Assembly: GCA_964609675.1 (NCBI GenBank)
Contig: CAZSRX010000005.1
Span: forward strand, 46,542-110,541
DNA: 64,000 nucleotides
DNA from: CAZSRX01 sp964609675 [NCBI: uncultured Bacteroidota bacterium]
GTDB lineage: Bacteria > CLD3 > SB21
Direction of reading: 5' to 3'
Positions 44,622-52,593 of the stretch are shown here, one piece after another (position 1 is the first letter of the stretch; each line of letters begins with the position of its first letter). A model generated the notes under the pieces. It did not search any database, was not told where the DNA came from, and was given only the letters and a program-made list of their open reading frames with translations. A program made the translations under genes and the position numbers.

Positions 44622-47600
44622 TTACTCGATAATCGCCACCGGAAAATTCACGTAACCGTCCGGCGTATACGTAATCGGATGCTGCGCGCCGTTAGTAATG
44701 CGGGGAACCGTCTCCGACACATAAGCGTCCAGTTCTTTCATGGAAATTTTATTATCCTTAATCAGATTGGCGCCGCCTTTAAGTCCCTCAATAATGCTGT
44801 AAGTAAAGGCTCCGTGGCCCCACGGCGCCGCTTCCTGTGACAACTCCCGGCCGCGGCTGGAAGTGAATATTACCGCGTTGGCGTCCTGCAATTCTTTGAC
44901 GAACCGGTCGGTATCAATCCCGCGCGTCTTCTTCCCGCTGACGCCTTCGGAATGGCAGGCGTCCACAAAAACAATTTTCTTGCCGGGAAAATCCAGTATC
45001 GACTTAATCTCCCGCCAGGAAATCGCGCGGGAACGTTTAATGGAACCGTCGTCCAGCAGAACGGCATCGTTCGGCAGGAAATAAAACTCCCCGCCGTCGT
45101 CGTTCAGCCCGTGGCCCGCGATGAACAGTACCGCCACATCGTTGGCGCCGGCCTTCTTGAGATAATTCAGATTATCAATAATGTTTTCATAAGTCGGGCG
45201 CACAGCCGATTGATCGCTGATAATCAGGCTGTTTACGGATTGATACAGCCGGCCGGTCTGGGCTCTGAACGCTTCCACGATGCCGACGGCATCCGCGACC
45301 GCGTACGATAATGATTTTAAATTCTTATCCTGATAGATATTGACGCCGATAGATAAAATCCACAGATTGGGCAAAATCGACTCGGTATTTCCGATAGCTT
45401 TTTTTTCATCCGAAATAATCCTGATGGATTTTCGACCTTCCGTGAAACCGTTAAAAGCCGTGACTTCAATGAGATTTTCACCCGGATCAAACGTAACCGG
45501 AATTTTTAAGTCGTGACTCTTTTTCCCGTCAGAAATATCGATGGCGTCCTGAATGGCTTTCATACCGCGCGTCTCCGCAACGGCTGCCGTGCGGCCGTTG
45601 ATAAAGACGGTCACTTTCTTTATCGTCTGATTCCGGTCTTCCACATAAACAGAGAGTTCGCCTTTGTCGGCATTAATGGTTGTGCCGTCTTCCGGATTCT
45701 TAATGACGACGAATGGCGGTTCGATACTTTTGAAATCCATCCAGCCGGACTGGTCTGAGTTCTGTAAGGTACTGTAGCCGGTTTTTCCGGGTATAATCGC
45801 CGCTTCAACGAGCGACGGCTTATAGAACACCGACCGGTATTGATCCACACCGTAAACCTGGTTGCCGACGCGGATGTTCAGATACTGATCGCCTTTGGCC
45901 GATGAATTATAATATCCCTCCGGCGTGATGACAATCCACTCCCCGTCCTTGAAATGAACAAACTGAGCCAGTTCTTTACCCGCTTTCAGGTCCCACAGAC
46001 GCGTCGTGCCGTCGCGACTGCCGGACAGGGCATACGCGTTATGGGGGGCGATGCAGAGCGTGTTGATCCAGTTCCCGTGGCCGTATAATGTGTGCAAATT
46101 ATTACCGGTAGCGATTTCCCACAATTTAATGGATCCGTCCCAGCAGCCGGAAAGCAGATAGCGTCCGTCTTCCGATACGGTCAGAGGTTCGACAACATCC
46201 ATAGAACCCTCAAGGGTCCGTTCTTCGCCGCCGGTGGCCATGTTCCATATCCTAATCGTGTAATCCATGCCGCTGCTTATCAGATAGCGGCTGTCCGGTG
46301 TAAATTCGAGGGCCTGTATACAACTGGTATGCCCCGTAAGCGTCCACAATAGCTGGCCGCTTTGTATATCCCAGATACCGATGATTTCGCGTTCGTCATT
46401 GGTCATGGCGGCAAAATAACGGTTATTCGGAGCGAAAGCGGCATTTTCTTCAGATAAATATCGATATATCGTTCCGGACAATTTCGTAAACATCGAAAAG
46501 TCAGGAAGCCTTAAAACGGACATAGTAGAGATTTCTACTGCATAAGGGCCATACGGAGAATAAATCAGACCGTATTTGAAATTGTCCGAAAATATCTGAA
46601 GCGTTTTTTCGGTACGCAAATCAATAAGCCGGTCTTTCACCATGGCTGTACCCGAACGGATCCTATTAAAGTAATATTCATTCTGATCGGACAGCCTCCC
46701 CGTTGTAAGATCATAAACGGCTTTTTGGTTTTCATTAAAATACAGACTAATTTTATTGCTAGAATAATTCACCAGCGCCGGAGTCAGCACCTTGCCGCCC
46801 AGCGTCTGAAGAATTTCGAGATTCCGGTTGCAGATAAAAATTTGTTTGTCGCTGCATAGCGCCAGCCGGCGTCCGTCCGGTGAGAAGGTAATAGACCGGA
46901 AATCATGCCATTCATTATTATCACCGGCAATACCGGTAGCCAATGGCCGGCGCGAAGAAATATCCCAAATATAAAGGACGCTCGGATACCCTGCCGCGGC
47001 CAGTGTAGTCCCGTCCGGGGAAACCGTAAGCGTCTTGAAAATACCGTTCCCCTTGAACCGGTATTCGTTTTTTCCTGTTCGGATGTCCCAGATTCGGACG
47101 GTGCTGTCATAACCGGCGGAGTAGATTTTTTTTCCGTCAGGAGAAAAAGAGGCCGCGTACACCGGAGAGGTGTGTCCGGTAAAGACTTTTAATTCGCGGC
47201 CCGTGCTGACTTCCCACAATCGCACGGAATTATCTTTGCTTTTTTCGGCCACACCGCCATCGCTGAGGGGCGACTCCCATCCGCCGCTGACGGATACCAG
47301 ATACTTTCCGTCCCTTGAAAAAGCTACCGAGCGAATCTCGTCCTGGTGACCGTTTAATATCCGGACGAGTTCTTTGGATGCCATATTAAATATGAATACG
47401 GAATATAAATCCGCCTGAATGCCTCCCACCGCGATATATTTTCCATCGGGTGAATAGGCAATATCCGAGGAGAAGCAGGCGTCTTCAATTTCTATCGTAT
47501 CGGTTTTATTGCCGTTCTCAATATCCCAGATATTAATAATACGGCTGTAACCGGTTGAAACGGCGTATTTAACCTCGGGGCTTATGGCTATCGTGTTTAT

Positions 47601-47837
47601 GCCCTCGGCAGCACCCGTCATCGTTTTGATTTCGCGGCCGGTTTCCGCATCCCATAGTTTCAGCGTCTTATCGTCGCTTGCGGATAATAAATATTTTCCA
47701 TCGGATGAATAAACCAAACTGGTCACATAGGATGAATGACCCAACTGTACGAAAATCTGAGGCAAATGGTTTTGTTGTGCAAAATCAGATGACGCGGCGG
47801 TAATCAGCAGGACGCAATAAATGAGGAATCTCTTCAT
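44622..47837 (-). CDS. exported WD40-repeat protein with caspase-like peptidase domain
   Basis: The 1071-residue protein starts at the ATG at 47837, which has GGAG ahead and a promoter just upstream. It has a signal peptide (LIYCVLLITAASSDFA). About 12-14 WD40 repeats follow to residue ~690 (GHTSPVYAASFSPDGKKIYS, STVRIWD). An Ig-like beta domain covers about 740-840. The C-terminal caspase fold (peptidase C14, about 850-1071) has H909 in FIAGHGLND and C961 in FVDACHSEG, the catalytic pair. Bacterial caspases of this type cleave proteins after Arg/Lys or Asp. Export of the whole protein is notable. Confidence 0.88.
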   Translation of the reverse strand: MKRFLIYCVLLITAASSDFAQQNHLPQIFVQLGHSSYVTSLVYSSDGKYLLSASDDKTLKLWDAETGREIKTMTGAAEGINTIAISPEVKYAVSTGYSRIINIWDIENGNKTDTIEIEDACFSSDIAYSPDGKYIAVGGIQADLYSVFIFNMASKELVRILNGHQDEIRSVAFSRDGKYLVSVSGGWESPLSDGGVAEKSKDNSVRLWEVSTGRELKVFTGHTSPVYAASFSPDGKKIYSAGYDSTVRIWDIRTGKNEYRFKGNGIFKTLTVSPDGTTLAAAGYPSVLYIWDISSRRPLATGIAGDNNEWHDFRSITFSPDGRRLALCSDKQIFICNRNLEILQTLGGKVLTPALVNYSSNKISLYFNENQKAVYDLTTGRLSDQNEYYFNRIRSGTAMVKDRLIDLRTEKTLQIFSDNFKYGLIYSPYGPYAVEISTMSVLRLPDFSMFTKLSGTIYRYLSEENAAFAPNNRYFAAMTNDEREIIGIWDIQSGQLLWTLTGHTSCIQALEFTPDSRYLISSGMDYTIRIWNMATGGEERTLEGSMDVVEPLTVSEDGRYLLSGCWDGSIKLWEIATGNNLHTLYGHGNWINTLCIAPHNAYALSGSRDGTTRLWDLKAGKELAQFVHFKDGEWIVITPEGYYNSSAKGDQYLNIRVGNQVYGVDQYRSVFYKPSLVEAAIIPGKTGYSTLQNSDQSGWMDFKSIEPPFVVIKNPEDGTTINADKGELSVYVEDRNQTIKKVTVFINGRTAAVAETRGMKAIQDAIDISDGKKSHDLKIPVTFDPGENLIEVTAFNGFTEGRKSIRIISDEKKAIGNTESILPNLWILSIGVNIYQDKNLKSLSYAVADAVGIVEAFRAQTGRLYQSVNSLIISDQSAVRPTYENIIDNLNYLKKAGANDVAVLFIAGHGLNDDGGEFYFLPNDAVLLDDGSIKRSRAISWREIKSILDFPGKKIVFVDACHSEGVSGKKTRGIDTDRFVKELQDANAVIFTSSRGRELSQEAAPWGHGAFTYSIIEGLKGGANLIKDNKISMKELDAYVSETVPRITNGAQHPITYTPDGYVNFPVAIIE

Positions 47838-47869
47838 AAAACCAACTCCGTTTATTTTATTTATATTAT

Positions 47870-47898
47870 AATATATCCATTGAAACACCAAAAAGCAA
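47870..47898 (-). promoter_or_regulatory. promoter of the WD40-caspase gene
   Basis: TTGCTT (47893-47898) and TATATT (47870-47875) have a 17-base spacer on the minus strand, 33 bases ahead of the ATG at 47837. Confidence 0.55.
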
Positions 47899-47987
47899 AC
47901 GGGCAAATTTCAGAAAATATCATTTTCCTGTTATCAACGCAGTTTACCCTGTTGCTTAGCCGATTGCATCCTGCCTGATAAAAGTTG

Positions 47988-48016
47988 TTGACTTTATAAT
48001 CCCGAAGTGATATCTT
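47988..48016 (+). promoter_or_regulatory. promoter of efp-accB, overlapped by a palindrome
   Basis: TTGACT (47988-47993) and TATCTT (48011-48016) have a 17-base spacer. The perfect inverted repeat CCGAAG-TGATAT-CTTCGG (48002-48019) covers the -10 box and may be an operator. Confidence 0.6.
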
Positions 48017-48066
48017 CGGCTTTAATTTAAAAAAAGATAACCGTTTAACAGAGGACATTGTTACTT

Positions 48067-48627
48067 ATGGCATCAGTTTCAGAATTCCGAACCGGTATGA
48101 CGATTCTTATGGACGGCAATTTATATATCGTTACCGAATTCCAGCATCGTAATCCCGGCAATTGGCGCGCGTTTGTTGTCGCCAAGCTTAAAAACGTAAA
48201 AACCGGACGCGTCATCGAGAAGACGTTCCGTTCTCATGATAAACTGGAGGAAGTGCGCACCGAGAGCAAGGATATGCAGTTTTTATATTCCGATGGAAGC
48301 ATGCTTCATTTTATGGACAGCACGACTTACGAACAGGTAGGCATTCCCGTGGAAGTGGTCGGCGACGCCGTCAAATACCTGAAAGAGGGCATATCGCCGA
48401 AAATCCTGTTTTACGAAGGCAATGTCGTCAGCATTGATATGCCGATAACGGTGGAACTGAAGGTTGTTCATACCGCACCCGGCGTTCGTGGCGATACTGT
48501 AACGGGCGGCACCAAACCGGCGGAACTGGAAACCGGCGCCACCGTGAACGTACCGCTTTTCATCAACGAAGGCGATTCGGTAAAAATTGACACGCGCAGC
48601 GGCGCCTATATCGAACGCGTTAAATAG
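48067..48627 (+). CDS. efp: elongation factor P
   Basis: The 186-residue protein has the three beta domains of EF-P: FRTGMTILMDGNLYIVTEF, the KLKNVKTGRVIEKTFRSHD stretch, and the C-terminal signature VKIDTRSGAYIERVK. EF-P relieves ribosome stalling at proline runs. The domain I loop reads PGNWRAF; the residue at the modified Lys position (E. coli K34) is Asn32, so the usual lysylation, or 5-aminopentanol or rhamnose at Arg, is not possible at that site. The ATG at 48067 fits the family start; a TTG three codons upstream (48058) sits only 3 bases from a GAGG. accB follows after 35 bases. Confidence 0.95.
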   Translation: MASVSEFRTGMTILMDGNLYIVTEFQHRNPGNWRAFVVAKLKNVKTGRVIEKTFRSHDKLEEVRTESKDMQFLYSDGSMLHFMDSTTYEQVGIPVEVVGDAVKYLKEGISPKILFYEGNVVSIDMPITVELKVVHTAPGVRGDTVTGGTKPAELETGATVNVPLFINEGDSVKIDTRSGAYIERVK

Positions 48628-48662
48628 ACCCTATAATAACCGTTTAACCGGGAGGCCTGATC

Positions 48663-49187
48663 ATGGATCTTAACGAACTTAAGAAACTGATCAAGATGGT
48701 TGATGAAAGCCAGGTCAGCGAGATTGAGATAGAACAGGATACCGCCAAGACCAAAGGGCGATTCCGGGTCCGCATCAGTAAACATCCCACGCTGGCCGGT
48801 TTAGCGCCGACGCCCGTGGTATCACCGAGCGGTATTGCCACGCCGGTTGTCAATCCGGCCTCCTCGCCGGTCATACAGTTTGAAAGCCCCGAAACCCGCC
48901 AAAAGGCTTCCATGGAGCGGCCGCCGGATACGGTGGATCAGGGCAATTATGTCGAGATCAAGTCACCCATCGTCGGCACGTTCTACCGCTCCCCTTCGCC
49001 GGACGCTGAACCTTATGTGCAAATCGATTCGGTGGTCAAGCCCGGACAAACGCTGTGCATCATCGAAGCTATGAAAATCATGAATGAAATCGAAGCCGAA
49101 ATCGCCGGCCGGATATCCAAAATACTCGTCGAGAATAATCAGCCCGTCGAATATAATCAGACGCTTTTTATTATCGAAAAGCTCTAA
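48663..49187 (+). CDS. accB: acetyl-CoA carboxylase biotin carboxyl carrier protein
   Basis: The 174-residue protein has the N-terminal helix (DLNELKKLIKMVDESQVSEI), a Pro/Ala/Ser-rich linker (about 45-90) and the biotinyl domain with K138 in EAMKIMNEIEAE. It carries biotin between biotin carboxylase and carboxyltransferase in fatty acid synthesis. The pair efp-accB is a widely conserved order. The usual third gene accC is missing here; a histidine kinase gene follows after 21 bases. A GGGAGG site lies ahead of the ATG. Confidence 0.96.
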   Translation: MDLNELKKLIKMVDESQVSEIEIEQDTAKTKGRFRVRISKHPTLAGLAPTPVVSPSGIATPVVNPASSPVIQFESPETRQKASMERPPDTVDQGNYVEIKSPIVGTFYRSPSPDAEPYVQIDSVVKPGQTLCIIEAMKIMNEIEAEIAGRISKILVENNQPVEYNQTLFIIEKL

Positions 49188-49208
49188 CCGTATTTCAGGC
49201 GGTTATCC

Positions 49209-50768
49209 ATGTCGCTGCGTTTTAAGCTATACAGCAGCTATGTCCTTATCCTGACGGTCTGGCTGTCGTCCGGCGTGTACTTTACCGTCAAGGTTAACGA
49301 AACCGGAAAAATACTCGAATCGATCGCGCCGCTGGAATTCCGCAAAATCCGGATGGTAAAGTCGCTGACGGCCTCACTCCGTCAACAGGAAGAAATGTCG
49401 CTGCTGCTTTCGCGACCGGTTACGTATAATGCCAAACAGCCGGACGTTTTAAAATCGGCGCGCAGTGAATTCGTGGCCACCCTTGACTCTCTGCGCCTCA
49501 TGACCGAAGCCGGCCGTAACCTGATGGCCTCTGTGGAAATGAGCCGCATCGAAAAAAGCCTTATGTGGCTTTTGATTAAAAGCGGCTTGACAGAAGATAT
49601 TATTGCCACAGAACCGATTTACGATATCGAATGGCGTCAGTTTGAAAACATCCGCGACCGGCATGATTCCCTGCAGGCGGCGCAAAAAAAACTCGCCAAC
49701 CATGCCGCCGGCCGCAGTTGGTCCCGCGCTGAACAGACCTATAAACATTCCGTGGAGCCGCTGACCGATTCCCTGTCGTATGCGCTGCAGAACGCCGTCG
49801 ACCTCATCATCTACAACGCCCAGCTGAAAATCCAGTTCCTGAGGCAACTGACAGCCCTGATCAAAGCATTGAGTTATACGATCTGGTCCGTGACTTTGGT
49901 CTTTCTGATTGCTCTGGTTTTCATTGATTTTCACCGGATATTAAAAGGCTTTACCCGGCTTCGGGCGGCCACCGCCAAAATTGCCAAAGGCGATTTTGAA
50001 ACCCGTATACGCCCGGACAGCTTTTCGGAGATGAACGAACTGTCAGAAAGCTTCAACACGATGGCCGAGCAGCTTCAGGAGCTGGAAAAAGTGAAAATGG
50101 ATTTTTTCAACAAGCTGGTGCACGATTTCAAAAGTCCTCTCGACAACATCAAACAGTCGGCCGATGTGCTGCTGGCCGGAATGGCGGGCGCGACGCTGAC
50201 CGATAAGCAGAGAGAATTTCTCGAAATCATCAAGCGGAGCGCGACCGGCCTGCGTCAGTTCGTGCAGGACCAACTGGATGAATCTAAACTAATCACCGGC
50301 CAGACGGAATTAAAATATGAAATGACCGATCTGAAAGCGCTGATTACCGAAAGAATTCAGTTGCTGAAACCTCTTGCTTCCGTGAAAAAAATTCATTTTG
50401 CCATCAAATCTACGCCGACGCCTTTTCAGATCAGTTGTGATAAAACAAAAATCTCTCGTGTGGTGGATAATCTGCTGAATAACGCCATCAAGTATACCGC
50501 CGCGCATACGACCGTTGAAATCGAACTGGAAGAATTTCCGGAAATGATCGAGGTACGCATACGGGATCAGGGGCCAGGCATACCCGAGACGCAGCAGGAA
50601 AGGATTTTCCAAAAATATGTCCGGCTTTCCACGGCTAAGGGCATGCCGGGAACGGGACTGGGTTTATATACCGCAAGGTATATCATCCAACTGCACGGCG
50701 GCGCGATCCGGGTAAACAGCCGACCGAACGAAGGCGCCGTGTTTATTTTCAGCCTTCCGAAACATTAA
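49209..50768 (+). CDS. HAMP-domain sensor histidine kinase
   Basis: The 519-residue membrane kinase has span 1 at about 7-28, a helical outer sensor region (29-215), span 2 at about 222-241 (YTIWSVTLVFLIALVFIDFH) and a HAMP domain (245-295, IAKGDFETRI). HisKA has H305 in LVHDFKSPLDNIKQSADVLL; HATPase has LLNNAIKYT, DQGPGI and GTGLGLYTAR. The H-box HDFKSPL is unusual compared with HELRTPL, with Phe and Lys in place of Leu and Arg. It starts 21 bases after accB and is probably read through from it. No response regulator is adjacent. Confidence 0.9.
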   Translation: MSLRFKLYSSYVLILTVWLSSGVYFTVKVNETGKILESIAPLEFRKIRMVKSLTASLRQQEEMSLLLSRPVTYNAKQPDVLKSARSEFVATLDSLRLMTEAGRNLMASVEMSRIEKSLMWLLIKSGLTEDIIATEPIYDIEWRQFENIRDRHDSLQAAQKKLANHAAGRSWSRAEQTYKHSVEPLTDSLSYALQNAVDLIIYNAQLKIQFLRQLTALIKALSYTIWSVTLVFLIALVFIDFHRILKGFTRLRAATAKIAKGDFETRIRPDSFSEMNELSESFNTMAEQLQELEKVKMDFFNKLVHDFKSPLDNIKQSADVLLAGMAGATLTDKQREFLEIIKRSATGLRQFVQDQLDESKLITGQTELKYEMTDLKALITERIQLLKPLASVKKIHFAIKSTPTPFQISCDKTKISRVVDNLLNNAIKYTAAHTTVEIELEEFPEMIEVRIRDQGPGIPETQQERIFQKYVRLSTAKGMPGTGLGLYTARYIIQLHGGAIRVNSRPNEGAVFIFSLPKH

Positions 50769-50783
50769 CCCATCATTCACTAT

Positions 50784-52478
50784 TCAACGCACGGATTCAA
50801 TGATCCCGTCCCGGATTTCGAGTAAGCGGGAGGCGTTGTTCAAAACCGTCCACCGATGAGAAATCAGTACGATGGCTGAATCCTTGAATACTTCGATTAC
50901 AGTTTTCAAAATGGTTTGCTCCATGTCGGGATCAAGGGCGGAGGTGGCTTCGTCGCAGAACAGATAGGCCGGATGCCGCAGACATAAACGGGCCAAGGCA
51001 AGCCGCTGTTTTTCACCGCCGGACATCCGGCATCCGCGTTCGCCAAGCGGAGTATCAAGGCCATCCGGTAAGGTGGTTAACCATGCCGATAATTTGGTCT
51101 GTTCAAGAACCTCAAGAATGCGCCCATCCGGAATGTCGCTCAGGTTATACCGGACATTGTTTCTGAGCGTATCGTTGAAAATATACGGTTCCTGGGTCAG
51201 CACACCGAACACCTGCGGACGGAGGGATGGATCCAGCGCAGAAACATGAATGCCGCCAATCGTGATGGCGCCTGAGGTCGGCGCCATCAGTCCGGCGCAT
51301 AAATCTACAAACGTGCTTTTACCCGAACCGCTTTTCCCGGTCAATCCGGTCACTTGACCACGGTGGAGCGTCACATGGGCGCCGGAAAAAATGTCCGGCA
51401 AACCCGGCTGATAACGGAACGTCACGTCGTTCCATGTCAGCGGTTCCGGCGTCTTTATGCCAAACACAGCCTTGGATGCGGGTATGGCCGGTTCTTCCAA
51501 TAACTCATTGATTTGTTTCATATACACCCGGATTTCTCTGCGGTCCTGAAAACTCTTTATCAGGTGCCGGACCGGATCAATCAGTGAAAAAACGACCGCG
51601 ATAAAAAGCACCAGGCCGCCCGGTCCATAAGCAAACTGCCCGGCAGCGGCTTCCGCGCCGACAATATACAATAGCATAACGCCCATCGCGACACCGGCGA
51701 TTTCCAGCACGGCAATACTGAAATTGGCCAGACGGTCTTTGGCCAGATGCGCCTCCCGGACACCGGCGCTTTGTTGGTCATGGCGCTCGGATTCATATCG
51801 TTCCGAATGAAATATTTTAATCAGTTTGATGTTCAGGAGTTTTTGCTGTATGTCATGGACAAATTCCGTGAGCGCGACCTGCTGACGGCGGCTGAGTTTT
51901 TCAACGGCACCGTGAAACGCATAACCGGCAAGCCCCATAACGGGAATCAGCAGCAGACAGCCTATCGTGAGCAACCAATGCAACCAGAACAGCAGAAATA
52001 CATAAATCATTATAAGCGGAATATAGCGGCTGGCGTGCGCAATGATATCCGTCTGCAGATCGGCCATACGCTGCACGGTATCGGTTAACTGCGTAACCGG
52101 CCGGGCGCTCCGAATCGTATGGAAATAGGGCATGCCTCGGCCGAGCAGGTTACGGATGCCTTTCTGACGCAGTTGTTCGGTCATCCGGTGCCGGTAGTGC
52201 GAAAGCGTGCCCTGAAGCATTACAAAAAAAATGTTTTTCAGGACAAAAACGGTTAGCGTACCCGCGCAGATATAGACCAGAAGTTCTGTCCGCGAAAGAT
52301 TCAGTTCCGGACCCATCCCTTCAGGCCAGATTAAACGGCCCATAAAAACCACATTAAGGAACGGCAAGAGCGCCGATACGCTCAACGCCGTAAACACGGA
52401 ATGGAAGAAAGCCAGCCATACAACCTTAATGATCTCCAGTCGCTTCACGCGAAAAATATAACCGGCGGATGGATTCAT
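50784..52478 (-). CDS. ABC exporter (MsbA-like, type I fused permease-ATPase)
   Basis: The 564-residue half transporter has six predicted spans in the first ~310 residues and a nucleotide-binding domain. That domain has Walker A GKSGSGKST (near 380), signature MSGGEKQR (near 480), Walker B LFCDEATSALD and the His switch ISHRW. It should export lipid, peptide or drug substrates; the substrate cannot be read from the sequence. It is convergent with the HAMP kinase gene (15-base gap) and lies 115 bases from the phosphatase gene upstream, on the same strand. Confidence 0.9.
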   Translation of the reverse strand: MNPSAGYIFRVKRLEIIKVVWLAFFHSVFTALSVSALLPFLNVVFMGRLIWPEGMGPELNLSRTELLVYICAGTLTVFVLKNIFFVMLQGTLSHYRHRMTEQLRQKGIRNLLGRGMPYFHTIRSARPVTQLTDTVQRMADLQTDIIAHASRYIPLIMIYVFLLFWLHWLLTIGCLLLIPVMGLAGYAFHGAVEKLSRRQQVALTEFVHDIQQKLLNIKLIKIFHSERYESERHDQQSAGVREAHLAKDRLANFSIAVLEIAGVAMGVMLLYIVGAEAAAGQFAYGPGGLVLFIAVVFSLIDPVRHLIKSFQDRREIRVYMKQINELLEEPAIPASKAVFGIKTPEPLTWNDVTFRYQPGLPDIFSGAHVTLHRGQVTGLTGKSGSGKSTFVDLCAGLMAPTSGAITIGGIHVSALDPSLRPQVFGVLTQEPYIFNDTLRNNVRYNLSDIPDGRILEVLEQTKLSAWLTTLPDGLDTPLGERGCRMSGGEKQRLALARLCLRHPAYLFCDEATSALDPDMEQTILKTVIEVFKDSAIVLISHRWTVLNNASRLLEIRDGIIESVR

Positions 52479-52593
52479 ATCAAAACCATAACCGTAAAAA
52501 ACGCCGTGGCAATTGCTTTTTGCTTCATTGGAACTTTATCGATGTATTAACGGGTTTGTGCCGCCATGCTGTCATTGATGGCTGCAGGTTCCG

